Assembly: GCA_004352715.1 (NCBI GenBank)
Contig: SCFE01000064.1
Location: forward strand, 337,132 to 401,131
Length of the DNA: 64,000 nt
Origin: Hofstenia miamia
Lineage: Eukaryota; Xenacoelomorpha; Acoela
Reading direction: 5' to 3'
A program made the translations under genes and the position numbers. Below are positions 43,401 through 52,167 of the stretch, in pieces. Under the pieces are notes generated by a model. The model ran no database searches and was not told the DNA's origin. It saw nothing but the letters and a program-made list of their open reading frames with translations. The first letter of the stretch is position 1. Every line of letters starts with the position of its first letter.

Positions 43401-44085
43401 GGAGAGAGTTTTTATAGAGGGGCAAGTAACACCCTACGATCTATACAAGGAAGGAGAACCAATAAACAAACAGATCAAGAAAGTCCGAGAAGAAATTGAA
43501 AAAAGATCGACGCAAACTGTAATACTGTTCTCAGGAATTAACGACATTGTGTGGGGAGAACTTTGGAGCTCGCAATACCGATACTACGATGTAATGAGAA
43601 GAGTAGAAATTATTACTATGGTAAGACTTGGAAAGAATGAACCGGAAAACATCACTGAGGAAGAAGTTTTGGAAAACATAAGTGCGTTCTATGACGAGGC
43701 ATCAATATCGAAATCATTACGATCGACTTATGAATTCTTTTATCCAAATACTACAATCCACCCGGATTTGGCACACACTAGCAGGATAGATGCTATTATG
43801 ACATTGATGATAGCAATAAAGGGTATGAAACTCTACAGAAAACATTATGAAATATTCAACGAGAAATTAAATGAACTACGTAGTATGTGTACAATAGCAA
43901 GATCTCTAAAGAATCCGTCGTTCCTGAGACACAAGAAGATGCTGACTACAGAGAAAGACGTCGTGTTAAAAATAACCAAAGATGAGGCGTACGAGAATAC
44001 CACGTGGGAAATGAAAGAAGCTAGGGAGATAATCAAAAAGGCGGCCGAAATGGTACATGGAGAAAGAGTGGTCATCCTTAATTAG
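40324..44085 (+). CDS. Family A ORF3, very large third protein of unknown function
   Basis: An intact ORF of 1253 residues that starts inside pol (+1 frame) and ends 7 nt before the polypurine tract. Residues 1-215 are arginine-rich (VRRRRSP, KRRRVRRR) and carry nine copies of a short motif, mostly Q-[IL]-K-G. A serine/threonine linker leads to a conserved MTKIGRERIHPYF (about 262-274). An alpha/beta-like block follows (STVHITFDEQF, HLTIVYFVKD, ARVIIVV). Next come a conserved TGICPSEIEI-KKYMWGAT segment, IAVDIECITSKIVI, and a C-terminal part with VILFSGINDIVWGE and HPDLAHTSR. I see no clear signal peptide or transmembrane anchor, unlike an env gene. The conserved blocks recur in family B. The second ATG (40348) is the start preserved in the copy at 11296, where the first frame is broken by a stop. 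The function is not known; the basic N-terminus suggests nucleic-acid binding and the C-terminus weakly recalls SGNH hydrolases. Confidence 0.85.
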   Translation: MKRTQRSPMKSRRVRRRRSPQTDRRIKDVRTEDTSMSSTSKTKSPQSDCQIKGMTMENPTSSNKRRRVRRRAPQSDYQLKGMTTEQMTPTNKRRRVRRRSPQSDYRIKGMTMETIKENSPSTKCQLTGRRVNEGHLQDTDRQLKGVRLEISNYAHSPSTSSSTRCQLKGKEESTSTQSQLKGGEETASTSTQSQIKGGEEITSVAMESWDTQPVSDDSEMDTSQIPSTSSIPTTSSGIFSYRQMSTTTKSSRSEERESRMTKIGRERIHPYFIANRKMRYNSYDNLSPETKRLIRNSTSTKENESYAIPIVIDKKNRPTCNTIIAYKEDMKEQFNRPYFKSTVHITFDEQFTMKDVQKLTKNKDRILAECEQVNLDKKHLTIVYFVKDTEIASKRLQINIEETLKIAKKNKARVIIVVTQKAEELPKCIKELESKLDNLFTLDSGTMKISELIKVDLQINEMAPAERIMVEPKIAIDMYYQTRTMELLGTNENLEETGNIFLKCSLNQTPEHLQKIATVWSEIKADKPMHEEWPKIDIRSPTKKYHKSTETILYEIRRAYEMEAKRNFKTQMFEEINAPEIRARTAIWVLAIALTHNDKLVLPMMRKERRQIARQKKFEIAVAPIPTNIKQWLLQNVEILPLSPTKKVQQRFEKHFTRLLMQQHTLGRPSIIELANKTGICPSEIEILTDETKKYMWGATSNTKLRALKYQPWLTTRNLIRREHAETLQTIKLVEEKKIHEVITKEVRKYLKNYPQCAYTKIIKRSETMRREGKNCPIEIIEMVSKSTEEMLMEEKLLQSTDIALTPNTQRVIDKVNLEKWGEQEPSELSWVDTDDERLLVEITVRRERKNNIVQRIFGEVYERETKSLIKVLCTKAFTRQEIDELLEPQNQIAVDIECITSKIVIKPETAQNLMKNGLTDTFWENIKKSKNNYPATFGMATTAEMQGTYKAIEEKTMTTILKCTPPPTIFIPMLLPTWRLKEKRAVKAMWHEENTYVNSRQAAERIINDDRYKKSKEILLKNDNKERVFIEGQVTPYDLYKEGEPINKQIKKVREEIEKRSTQTVILFSGINDIVWGELWSSQYRYYDVMRRVEIITMVRLGKNEPENITEEEVLENISAFYDEASISKSLRSTYEFFYPNTTIHPDLAHTSRIDAIMTLMIAIKGMKLYRKHYEIFNEKLNELRSMCTIARSLKNPSFLRHKKMLTTEKDVVLKITKDEAYENTTWEMKEAREIIKKAAEMVHGERVVILN
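40393..40926 (+). repeat. Nine iterated GCCAAWTAAAGGGC-type units in ORF3
   Basis: A core close to GCCAATTAAAGGGC recurs at about 40393, 40469, 40552, 40637, 40694, 40745, 40816, 40856 and 40910, encoding R-R-I-K-D, Q-[IL]-K-G, R-I-K-G or Q-L-T-G. Spacing falls from about 85 to about 40-55 bases. The first three full units also share GATTRCC before and ATGACGAYGGAG after the core and alternate with KRRRVRRR segments. The copy at 10942-11296 keeps four of these units. The first unit lies in the overlap with pol. Confidence 0.8.
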
Positions 44086-44092
44086 CTATGCT

Positions 44093-44101
44093 GGAGGGGG
44101 A
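44093..44101 (+). promoter_or_regulatory. Polypurine tract of the family A element
   Basis: GGAGGGGGA directly precedes an LTR start (TGTGACATAATC at 44103) and follows the ORF3 stop by seven bases. It is the expected plus-strand priming site. Family B has an equivalent AAGGGGGGG tract at 57472-57480, also seven bases after its ORF3 stop. Confidence 0.8.
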
Positions 44102-44102
44102 T

Positions 44103-44210
44103 TGTGACATAATCTATCAAAACTATCATGATTGGTCAAGATGAGAGAAAAAGAATGAGGAAACAAAGACTAAAATTATTATTGATTATAATGATTAAAT
44201 TGTAAATCAT
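44103..44210 (+). repeat. Truncated 3' LTR start of family A
   Basis: The first 108 bases of the LTR, matching 45570-45677 with only terminal differences, directly after the polypurine tract. At 44211 it switches to unrelated sequence. It contains the segment missing from the 5' LTR. Confidence 0.85.
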
Positions 44211-45569
44211 CCTAGAAGTTAGCTTGGTGTCTGCACTCAAGTAAAGTTGTAACTGACTTAAACTCAAAGTTGTAAAGTGTTTGTTGTTTTTATTTAATAA
44301 AGCAACCTAGCATTGACACTAACTGCATGTTATAAAATATTAGAATAGCCATTACCGTAAAACTATCTGCTTAATTATTCAAATAAGAAGATTGCAGTTT
44401 CCTAAACCTACATTTAATAAGATCTAAAGTTAGGACATTTATAAAGTCAATTATAGTCGAGTCTCCTACATTTAAGAATATATAAATATCCCTAAGTGTC
44501 GACTATCCAGTCATTTCAGGCATTGATTATTTCATACATGTATTGATCGATAGTCAGACTAGGCAAGAATCCATGATCACCTAACCGCTAATGAAGGCAA
44601 ACTTACTCAACAGAAGCTATTGCCCTAGAATCGATCCCATGATGGATCATCCAGCCTACTCAACACAACTTGCCTAGCTGCACATTTTATTAAATAATCA
44701 AACCAGATAAGAGTAGAAATGAAAATTAAATAAACTCCGAAGAATTTATTGTTCATCAAAATTATGGTTGAATCAATCCTATTTATAAAATTTCTACAAA
44801 AGTACCTGCCGATTTTAAATTTCAAATGATTCGTCTGCCAATATGGCTGTTCCTACGTAAGCGTTATTTCGCTCAATTTAATTTGTCAAATTTATCTTGA
44901 TCGGCTAACAAGTTTTCTTAATTTGAACAATATTAAAGCTTAGTTGCATCTTACAAAAATAACTAAGATCAATAACTAAATTTTACAATCAATTAATCAA
45001 TTAATGTTAATCATTCAACGTTGTTCCTCTACTTAGCAGCTTAGTTGCTTTTTGGATGATGCTACACTATTTTTTCTGTAATTCTTTTTTGACCTGTATT
45101 CACAATCATATAGTGCAATATCAGTTGATTACAGTAACTTGAATTCAAGAGCTGCAGCAGAGTTTTTATGGAATCTTCCAATTCTAAAATCTTTTTGCTA
45201 TGGCAATAAATTTGTTTTAATTTAAAATGGGCATTTTTTAAATGCATGTTAGTGTTTATTGATAAACCAATATGATATAGAAGGGCCCATACCTTAGGTC
45301 AATTTAAATAAAATTTTTGAAAGTATGTGTTAAATTCATTTATTGCTTCAGTTTTGAGCATCATCAAGGTCATACAATGCCTGAAATTACTTTAAAATGA
45401 TTATAATGATATACCTTGAACATGATTTACCTTGTAAGCCAATCAAATTAGAGTCATAATAGAGGTGGCAAATAGCAAAAACATTCATTATAATGGTATT
45501 TGTTATATTAACTTTCAATGCTATATGTGGACTAAAAGTGTTTAATATTGAATGAACATCTGGAAGTAA
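44211..45569 (-). repeat. Inserted sequence related to the family C LTR
   Basis: Separates the truncated LTR start from the full LTR copy. Its first 800 bases show blocks in the same order as the family C LTRs at 31561 and 55448 (TAGCCATTACC, CTTCCTAA-CCTACATT, ATACATGTA-TGAT-GATAGTCAG, CCTAGAATC-AT, TCTGCCA-TATGGC). The remainder to 45569 is not recognised. No coding frame is evident. Confidence 0.45.
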
Positions 45570-46942
45570 TATGACATAATCTATCAAAACTATCATGATT
45601 GGTCAAGATGAGAGAAAAAGAATGAGGAAACAAAGACTAAAATTATTATTGATTATAATGATTAAATTGTAAATCATGATAGGATTGATTATTTTCACTT
45701 TGTAAATGTTTTGTGCAATTAATACTTAAAATTATACTTGACGGTATTTTGACAAAACAAAAGATGGTCAAACAGCATAGTCAAATTAAAGCTGACGTTG
45801 CGTAAAATTAGCAGAAATATTAAAGCGAGGGAAAAACTGTCAACAAGAAAGATTAGCAGGTACTTGTCGAGTATTTAGTTGTTTATCACCAAGTGCTATA
45901 AATATAATGAATCGGATGTAATTAATGATGAGCAAATCTACTTTGGATTCATTTTCTTTTGTCAGGTTATTTTATATATTCTGATGGAAAGCTAAACGTC
46001 TACTAGCTAGGGTAATTGTACAGTGGTTCCCACATTTGGTTAAAGGTATGCTGGAGCAGCCTCCTAATAGCTATTCCACAGCGGGGAGGGCGACAGCTGT
46101 AGTTACCTGGTGTGCTCTTAGGTTACGGATAGGTATAGGAGTTTTTTACCGTTATAGCTTTCCTGATTGTCATTGCTTGCCTGAACTTGTTATCACAGCC
46201 TGTAGGTTTTACATGTCAAGTATTTTATCAACGAACTCAAGTTATTTATTACCTTCATTATGCTACATGACGATTGAAGATTTAATAGTGTTTATATTCA
46301 GACGGTTATTACAAATGTATTTCTATATCCAGTTATACATAGTTTATTTAATTGTCATTACACATTGCTTAATGTTTTATACGGTAGACCTCCGGACGAC
46401 TTCTAGTTACCATTTTCTGCTGACTGCATTGATTGTTTACATGTATCCAAGGCTGTTATATATTTCTCTATATGTAGGGTTATTACATGTAGGGCCTTAT
46501 AACAGGCTATTACAGCAGCACGGTTGCGTCACTTCGTTTATTGCATTAGTTTGTAATAACAAAAACAATCAATGCACTAAATTCTCAAGTAGTTGCAAAT
46601 TCAATCACACTGAGTTCGCTATCCACATTACCATTCTATTATTGTTCTCTACATCACAGTGGCAGTTCCATTGGTAAGATGCAGCTGGTGGATGTGTTCC
46701 TGGATATGGCACGTCTACTTTTGAGTGTCGATCCTGTCTTCCAGTATCTCTGCTTTATCTAAATAAGTTGAGTGAATTAAGTAGCTACAAAGGCTCTTGC
46801 ATATTAAATAAGTTTAATCAACCACACACTTATCATAAAGGAGAGAAATCGGAAAAGTGTCAACTTTGCTTTATGTTTAATCTAAGAAAAGTAATAGTTT
46901 TCTCTAAGTATTGCCATCACAGCGGGTTGGCATGATTCTACA
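45570..46942 (+). repeat. Full-length family A LTR downstream of ORF3
   Basis: A 1373-bp LTR ending GGCATGATTCTACA. The first bases read TATGACATAATC, so TG has become TA. It has no polypurine tract before it and no primer binding site after it, and the flanks (AGTAA and AAAGT) do not form a duplication with each other or with the flank at 33367. It may be the displaced 3' LTR of this element or a separate solo LTR. Confidence 0.85.
46036..46677 (+). CDS. Open frame inside the downstream LTR, function unknown
   Basis: A 213-codon counterpart of the 33787-34416 frame, with an earlier start and many amino-acid substitutions but no stop. It ends with the same SQWQFHW. Most differences change the amino acid, which argues against strong protein-level constraint. 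Confidence 0.25.
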   Translation: MVKGMLEQPPNSYSTAGRATAVVTWCALRLRIGIGVFYRYSFPDCHCLPELVITACRFYMSSILSTNSSYLLPSLCYMTIEDLIVFIFRRLLQMYFYIQLYIVYLIVITHCLMFYTVDLRTTSSYHFLLTALIVYMYPRLLYISLYVGLLHVGPYNRLLQQHGCVTSFIALVCNNKNNQCTKFSSSCKFNHTEFAIHITILLLFSTSQWQFHW

Positions 46943-47589
46943 AAAGTTCAACTTTATTATATTGACACTATTGCATTTGGTTTATATAGGGGGAAGAGAT
47001 TATTTCTCAATACTAAGTGATCTTTACAAAAACAAGTGTGACAGATATAAAAATGAAGAATATATTAAGAACTAGATTCTAAAAGTTTAACAGAGCTAAC
47101 TTTTGTGAAATTGAAAAAATATTTTCTTTTCTCCTTATATAAATGGGATTCAATGATAGTGGAATACCTGAAATTACACATTCTTATCAAAATAGAAATG
47201 GAAATAAAGATTTTAAGATATAAACTAAATCAGATTGATAATAATAAGTCAGACATATCAGGGCATAATCTATTCCATGGAGACTTAAATATACACAACA
47301 GGAATATTTTAAATGTTCATGAATGCAAAGAAAGAAGAGACACTATTGTAGAATTGCAGGGGAGCTCATACTACCCCAGCAGTACTAGGGAATTTATTGA
47401 TAAGCAGAAGGTTGCAAAGGTAACCATTGTAGAGCAAAATATTTCACTGAGAACTATCCTCCAACAATGACTAATTCACATGGATTCATGCCAAAGTGGT
47501 ATCCATGAATAGATTCAAGCTCGTCAAGGTGCTAAACATGTGTCTCTAGTGGCTCAAATAGACCAGATCTCAATTGTTCTTATTTCCTC
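46943..47589. other. Unrecognised sequence with a 121-codon frame
   Basis: A plus-strand frame at 47105-47470 encodes a lysine/isoleucine-rich product that matches no family I know. Similar-sounding sequence continues past its stop (to about 47620) with further stops, which hints at a decayed coding region of unknown origin. Confidence 0.3.
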
Positions 47590-48228
47590 AGCTCATGTAA
47601 ATAAAGAATATCACATGTAACTGCCATGCATTCACATTCACCAGTGGTATATTATCATCACAGTGTAATTTATGAAGTGCAATGTATGACCAAATAAAGT
47701 TGTTATTTGCCTACACTTAATCATAGCTGTAACTTAATGTGGTACCACAATTTGGGCTGCCAACTGGAAGAGAGCATGTTGTAACCCTAAACACAGTGGA
47801 GTAAATCATAAATTGTCTCTGGAACTTAAGCAATCCTTATTACACAACAATCCATTGAAGGATCTAAAAAGGTTAGCTTAATAAATAATTCAAGAAGAGA
47901 ATACAAGATTGAAGTAAGACTAATTATATTGTGCAATCTCTACAGATCTCTTACATATTTATAACAAATCAAGAATTATTACCTTTTCAGGTTTAAAAAT
48001 TTCACATTCAAGCTCCCTTGCAAAATTATGGAGCAATTACATGTTTAGCTAAAACAAGGGGACAGATAATTATAATTTCACATTACTGAACTAGAAAACT
48101 GATATCAAAAAATCATGACGTCACAGTGATGTAACAAACTTATTTAACTAGTTTAAGGCAGTATTTAGCACTAATACAAATGATGATTGATAAAAATCAA
48201 AAAGGGGGGGCCTGAGTGACTCTACAAT
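47590..48228 (-). repeat. Antisense family B LTR fragment
   Basis: The reverse complement starts TGTAGAGTCACTCAGG at 48228 and follows the family B LTR order: a GTGACGTCATGA-like site, CTGTCCCCTTG, GCAAGGGAGCTTGA, GGTAATAATT, GATTGCTTAAGT, CAGCCCAAAT, ACCACTGGTGAATGTGAATGCA and GAGCTGAGGAA. It is strongly diverged and its 3' end is not visible. Confidence 0.6.
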
Positions 48229-48299
48229 AGTTCCAAGTATATTTGGGTACTCAAATGACAGTGAGACATGTCAGAAATCATCTATCACTGAATCCTTTA

Positions 48300-48560
48300 T
48301 GATACAAGAGATTAAGACTATGTTTGAACAATTAACAGTAGATGTAGAATGCATCACATCCTAAATAACTATAAACCAGAAGGGTAAAAAAACTTATTGG
48401 CAATGATCCAAAGATAATATGAAAGAACAAGTACTTAGAAAGGCAGGTTTTTTTTCTACTAGTGAACCAGCAGTGCCTAAATGGTGATTTAAGAAATTTG
48501 AATTTGTCTACCCCAAACATGGAATACCAAAGCAAAGAGTTCACACCTGCAAATCAGACA
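48300..48560 (+). pseudogene. Possible ORF3 relic fragment
   Basis: A frame with several stops contains FEQLTVDVECITS followed by ITI, close to the conserved ORF3 block IAVDIECITSKIVI (family A) and IALDVECTTSHIRI (family B), then a PKW segment like that at 56640. It lies next to the antisense LTR fragment but on the opposite strand, so the locus is rearranged. The match is short. Confidence 0.4.
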
Positions 48561-51456
48561 TAGTTATGTTATGATGTTAGTAATTGTTTGAAAGATTAAA
48601 AAATCTATGTGAAATTCCACTATGTTTCCTGAAAAAGATTAGCAGTCTTAGAGAATGTATTGTTATATACAAGCCTTTTAAGAATCATTTATTTATTTAA
48701 TATACAAAAAGATGTCAGCATAATAAGAAATTGTTTAAACACTGACAAAAATGGAGGAGCATTCTGACATTAATTAGGAATCACTTGAACCTGAGAAGCT
48801 GATTACACAAACAAATCTTTTATCTTTATAATTAACCATAAGATGGGTATATAAATTCATCCTTAAAAAGTCAGTCATTTTGTTTTTTAGCTATTCAAAT
48901 GCAGTATTTATTCATAAATATTTTTTGAAGTCTGTCCTTGCAAAATTTAAAGGCAGAGAAGCAAAACATTAAGATTTATTCAAGCTTATCCTTGTGTATT
49001 TCAAATTGTAATTAATATTTTGCAAATAAAATATATTTGCTGTAACCCTCAAGCAAAAATGTACATCAACACCCCAAAAAATTGTGAATTAATTATTGTT
49101 TTAGTTTTAAAGAAGTTTGTTTATACATCTTAATTAACTATTTTAATTTCTAAATTTTAATGCAAAATTATTTATAGTGTCATAGGCTGATTTCTTACAA
49201 CTATATTTTTTTTAAATCTTATGCTGAAATCTCAAGCTATGTGTTTTTCAAATGTTAAGCTAGCAGAGTCATCAACTACTTTGCATTTATTCCTCACCAC
49301 CACTTCAATTGTTATTTAGAGAATATCACAAAGTGACAGTGAACTTAAACACTTTACTGAAAATTTTTATATGTAGGACTTGATAATGAAGCATAATCAT
49401 AATTTAATTGCAGTGGTAATCATTTCTAATGAGATGCACAAATATGATATTTCTTTTGGAATGAATATATATTCTGTGTGTTGTGAATTTACAGTATTGC
49501 ATTGAAGTGCTTTAAGTTTTTTATTTAACTATGCTTCTTCACACAAGAAAAAAAGTCTCTTACTTTCCTCAAACTCTGTTAAAACAGCTATGAACTAAAT
49601 TACAAGTTGTAGTTACATTAATGGAGTAATGTTATAGTATTAATGTACTATTTTTTAAAATAAGTAAAATAAAATAATTCTTTAAGTTTTGTTACATTAT
49701 ATCAGCTTACAGTATTAATTGTTAGACTGCAAAACATCAAAAAATCTAAACAAATTTGTGTTGTCTTTCTTCTAAAAAATCTCTATGCAAGAGAGAATGT
49801 TTATTAGAACTAACACAAACTCCTATAAGAAACAAAGTAAGTATAGGAAAACTTATTTATCCTTAAAAAGTGCATTCTAAAACTAAGCTGTAAGCTAGTG
49901 TTCTTGCAGAACAACATTTTTACTGGAGGGAGTTTAGTAATCACCTAAAATGAAAAACAGGAGGACAACTTTGGCTGTGCCTCACTTTCATAAGCTGCAC
50001 TGAATATGACATTGAACCAAAATGTTATGTGCTCAAGCTTTTGAAGCAAACAAATCAGATTCTCTTTAGGCTGAAACCCATCCAGAACTATCCAGTTTGA
50101 CATAAAATTGGAAAATATTGAGGAATGATGCAATGAAATATCTCAGGAAATTAAAAATAAAATATCCAACTGATGTATTGAGTTTTCACTAAGTGATTTA
50201 ATTTGAATTTTTTGTTACATACTTCAAAATGAGATTGCCCATGTTGTTTTACATCTCAAATTCTTCCACCAAATTATATCATGTGACACTTAGAGTGCAA
50301 TATAGGCTATAATTAGGGATATAGATCAGCTTTTCATAGGAATTATAAATGGTATTTTAGTATACATACTGATGTTCATTTAAGAGATCATTTATACCTG
50401 TTTTACTCATAATGAAGAACTATGATTGGACATACATGCTTGTGTGAATGTAGATTGTTAATTTTAATGATAAATTTTTATTAAGTTGTATATTTAAGAA
50501 ATGTAATATTCAACAAAGAAAAATTCATGGTCAAATTTTATCAAGAAGTATTAGTATTAAATATAAAAATCAAGCCATTAAGTGTCTAATCTATATACAA
50601 TCATAATTGCTAATTAATTGAAAATGAATTTTTGCTGCTGGATGCTCTTAGAAATTGATAAAATCAATATTAGTTTAACAGTACCAAAATAAATTGTTAT
50701 TATAATATTTGAAAAAAAATATGAACGTAAAGCTTGATAATAAATAAATATATTCAATGTATCCTACATAAATACATGTATATTAAAATATCAAAATTTA
50801 CACATAATACTAAATATCTTTATCTTTTAGGAAAAGAAATCACGTGCAAAGGTATGTTTTGCTAATACCTATCAAATGTTAGCCTCACCCCAGGTGATGT
50901 ATTTAAAGGAGTGTACATTGAAAAAATTAGTTTAATTCACAATGAGCTACATAATTTAACTATTTATTAATTTATTATTTGCTACTTATAAAAAATGCTA
51001 TGCAGAAATATCATTTTTTCAATGACAATGGCATCCCAATTTTGAGTGGATGATGCCAAAGAACAATTGAATTGAAAGTGTAGTCTATATTTTATAAATT
51101 TTAATGTATGCATATTGTCAAAATATGTATACAGATGCCATTATACATTATCAAACCCTTGTTTTTATATGTACATGTTTAAGTACATAATTCTTTTATT
51201 GGAAATAGCAAAATTATAATTAGAAATGCAGTAATTTGAATTTGGTTTTCAACATACAGTACTTGCCAAAAGCTTGGGAATAGTACCTGTCTAAAGCATG
51301 TTTTATGCTATTTCCTGGAAACTTCATAAAATTCCTGGAATTCCCAATTTTTCTTAGAATTTACAATAGTTTCATTTAGCCAATGAAATTAACACAACTT
51401 TAGATTTACACACAATACATTTTCACTGAAAAAGCACTATTATTATAGTTTGAAAT
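48561..51456. other. AT-rich region, no gene seen
   Basis: About 2.9 kb with only short random frames and no recognised repeat. Confidence 0.5.
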
Positions 51457-51960
51457 ATGGTCTGTGGTAGTGGAATTTCACCAACAAAGCATTCTCAAAT
51501 TCCTATCTTGTATGAGAAGGGCTACAATTATTATGCTATAGCTGTTAGAATGAGCATGTCAGGATCTTTGGTATCAAGAAGTGTTACTTGCTATCAGCAA
51601 CTGCAAAATTTTTCCTCTCACAAGTGGTTTGGAAGACCAAAAGTGACAGCCCCTTAGACTGACCTTCTCATTCACTGTTATGTCATCAATCAAACATTCT
51701 CTTCATCTTCTGAAGTCAAAGCAAATCTGGGTGCCATAGTGCAGAATGTATGAACTATCATGCAAACCAGCAGCTAAGCCCTCATCCAACACCAAAATTT
51801 TTCCCAAAAAACTTTTGTATTGAGCAGGTGTGTAGCAGCATTTTTTGGTAGAGCAATTTGAAAATTTTAGGCAAAACTTCCTTGCTATTAAAGAGTATAA
51901 AAAATGGAAAAATGATGATGAAAATTCATTAATTCCTGAGTTTAATAACAATCTCACGTT
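51457..51960 (+). pseudogene. Tc1/mariner-type transposase relic
   Basis: The open part (51457-51657) encodes a paired-like helix-turn-helix region, ILYEKGYNYYAIAVRMSMS, followed by the GRPKVTAP linker typical of Tc1-like transposases. After a stop the similarity goes on in shifted frames (SSSSEVKANLG, then KEYKKWKNDD near 51890, which fits the segment before the first catalytic aspartates). It is decayed and 3'-truncated; terminal repeats were not found. Confidence 0.65.
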
Positions 51961-52167
51961 CTGAATTTCAGTTCATAAATTCACTTTTATATTCATTAAT
52001 AATCTCAAACAGACTTCTGTCACAGTAGGGAGCAAGAAGGCAGTGTTTTGCATAGCATTATATAATTTGTTTCAGAAGTGACATTAAGTTAAAAGTTTAC
52101 AAAATATTAAATTCATTTACATATATTTAACAGTTTCATGGTTGTGAGTTTTTCAACAAAAATACCA

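Noticed and set aside
40324-44085. ORF3 as an env-like glycoprotein
   Set aside because: The N-terminus is arginine-rich rather than a signal peptide, and I see no clear transmembrane anchor or furin-type surface/TM layout.
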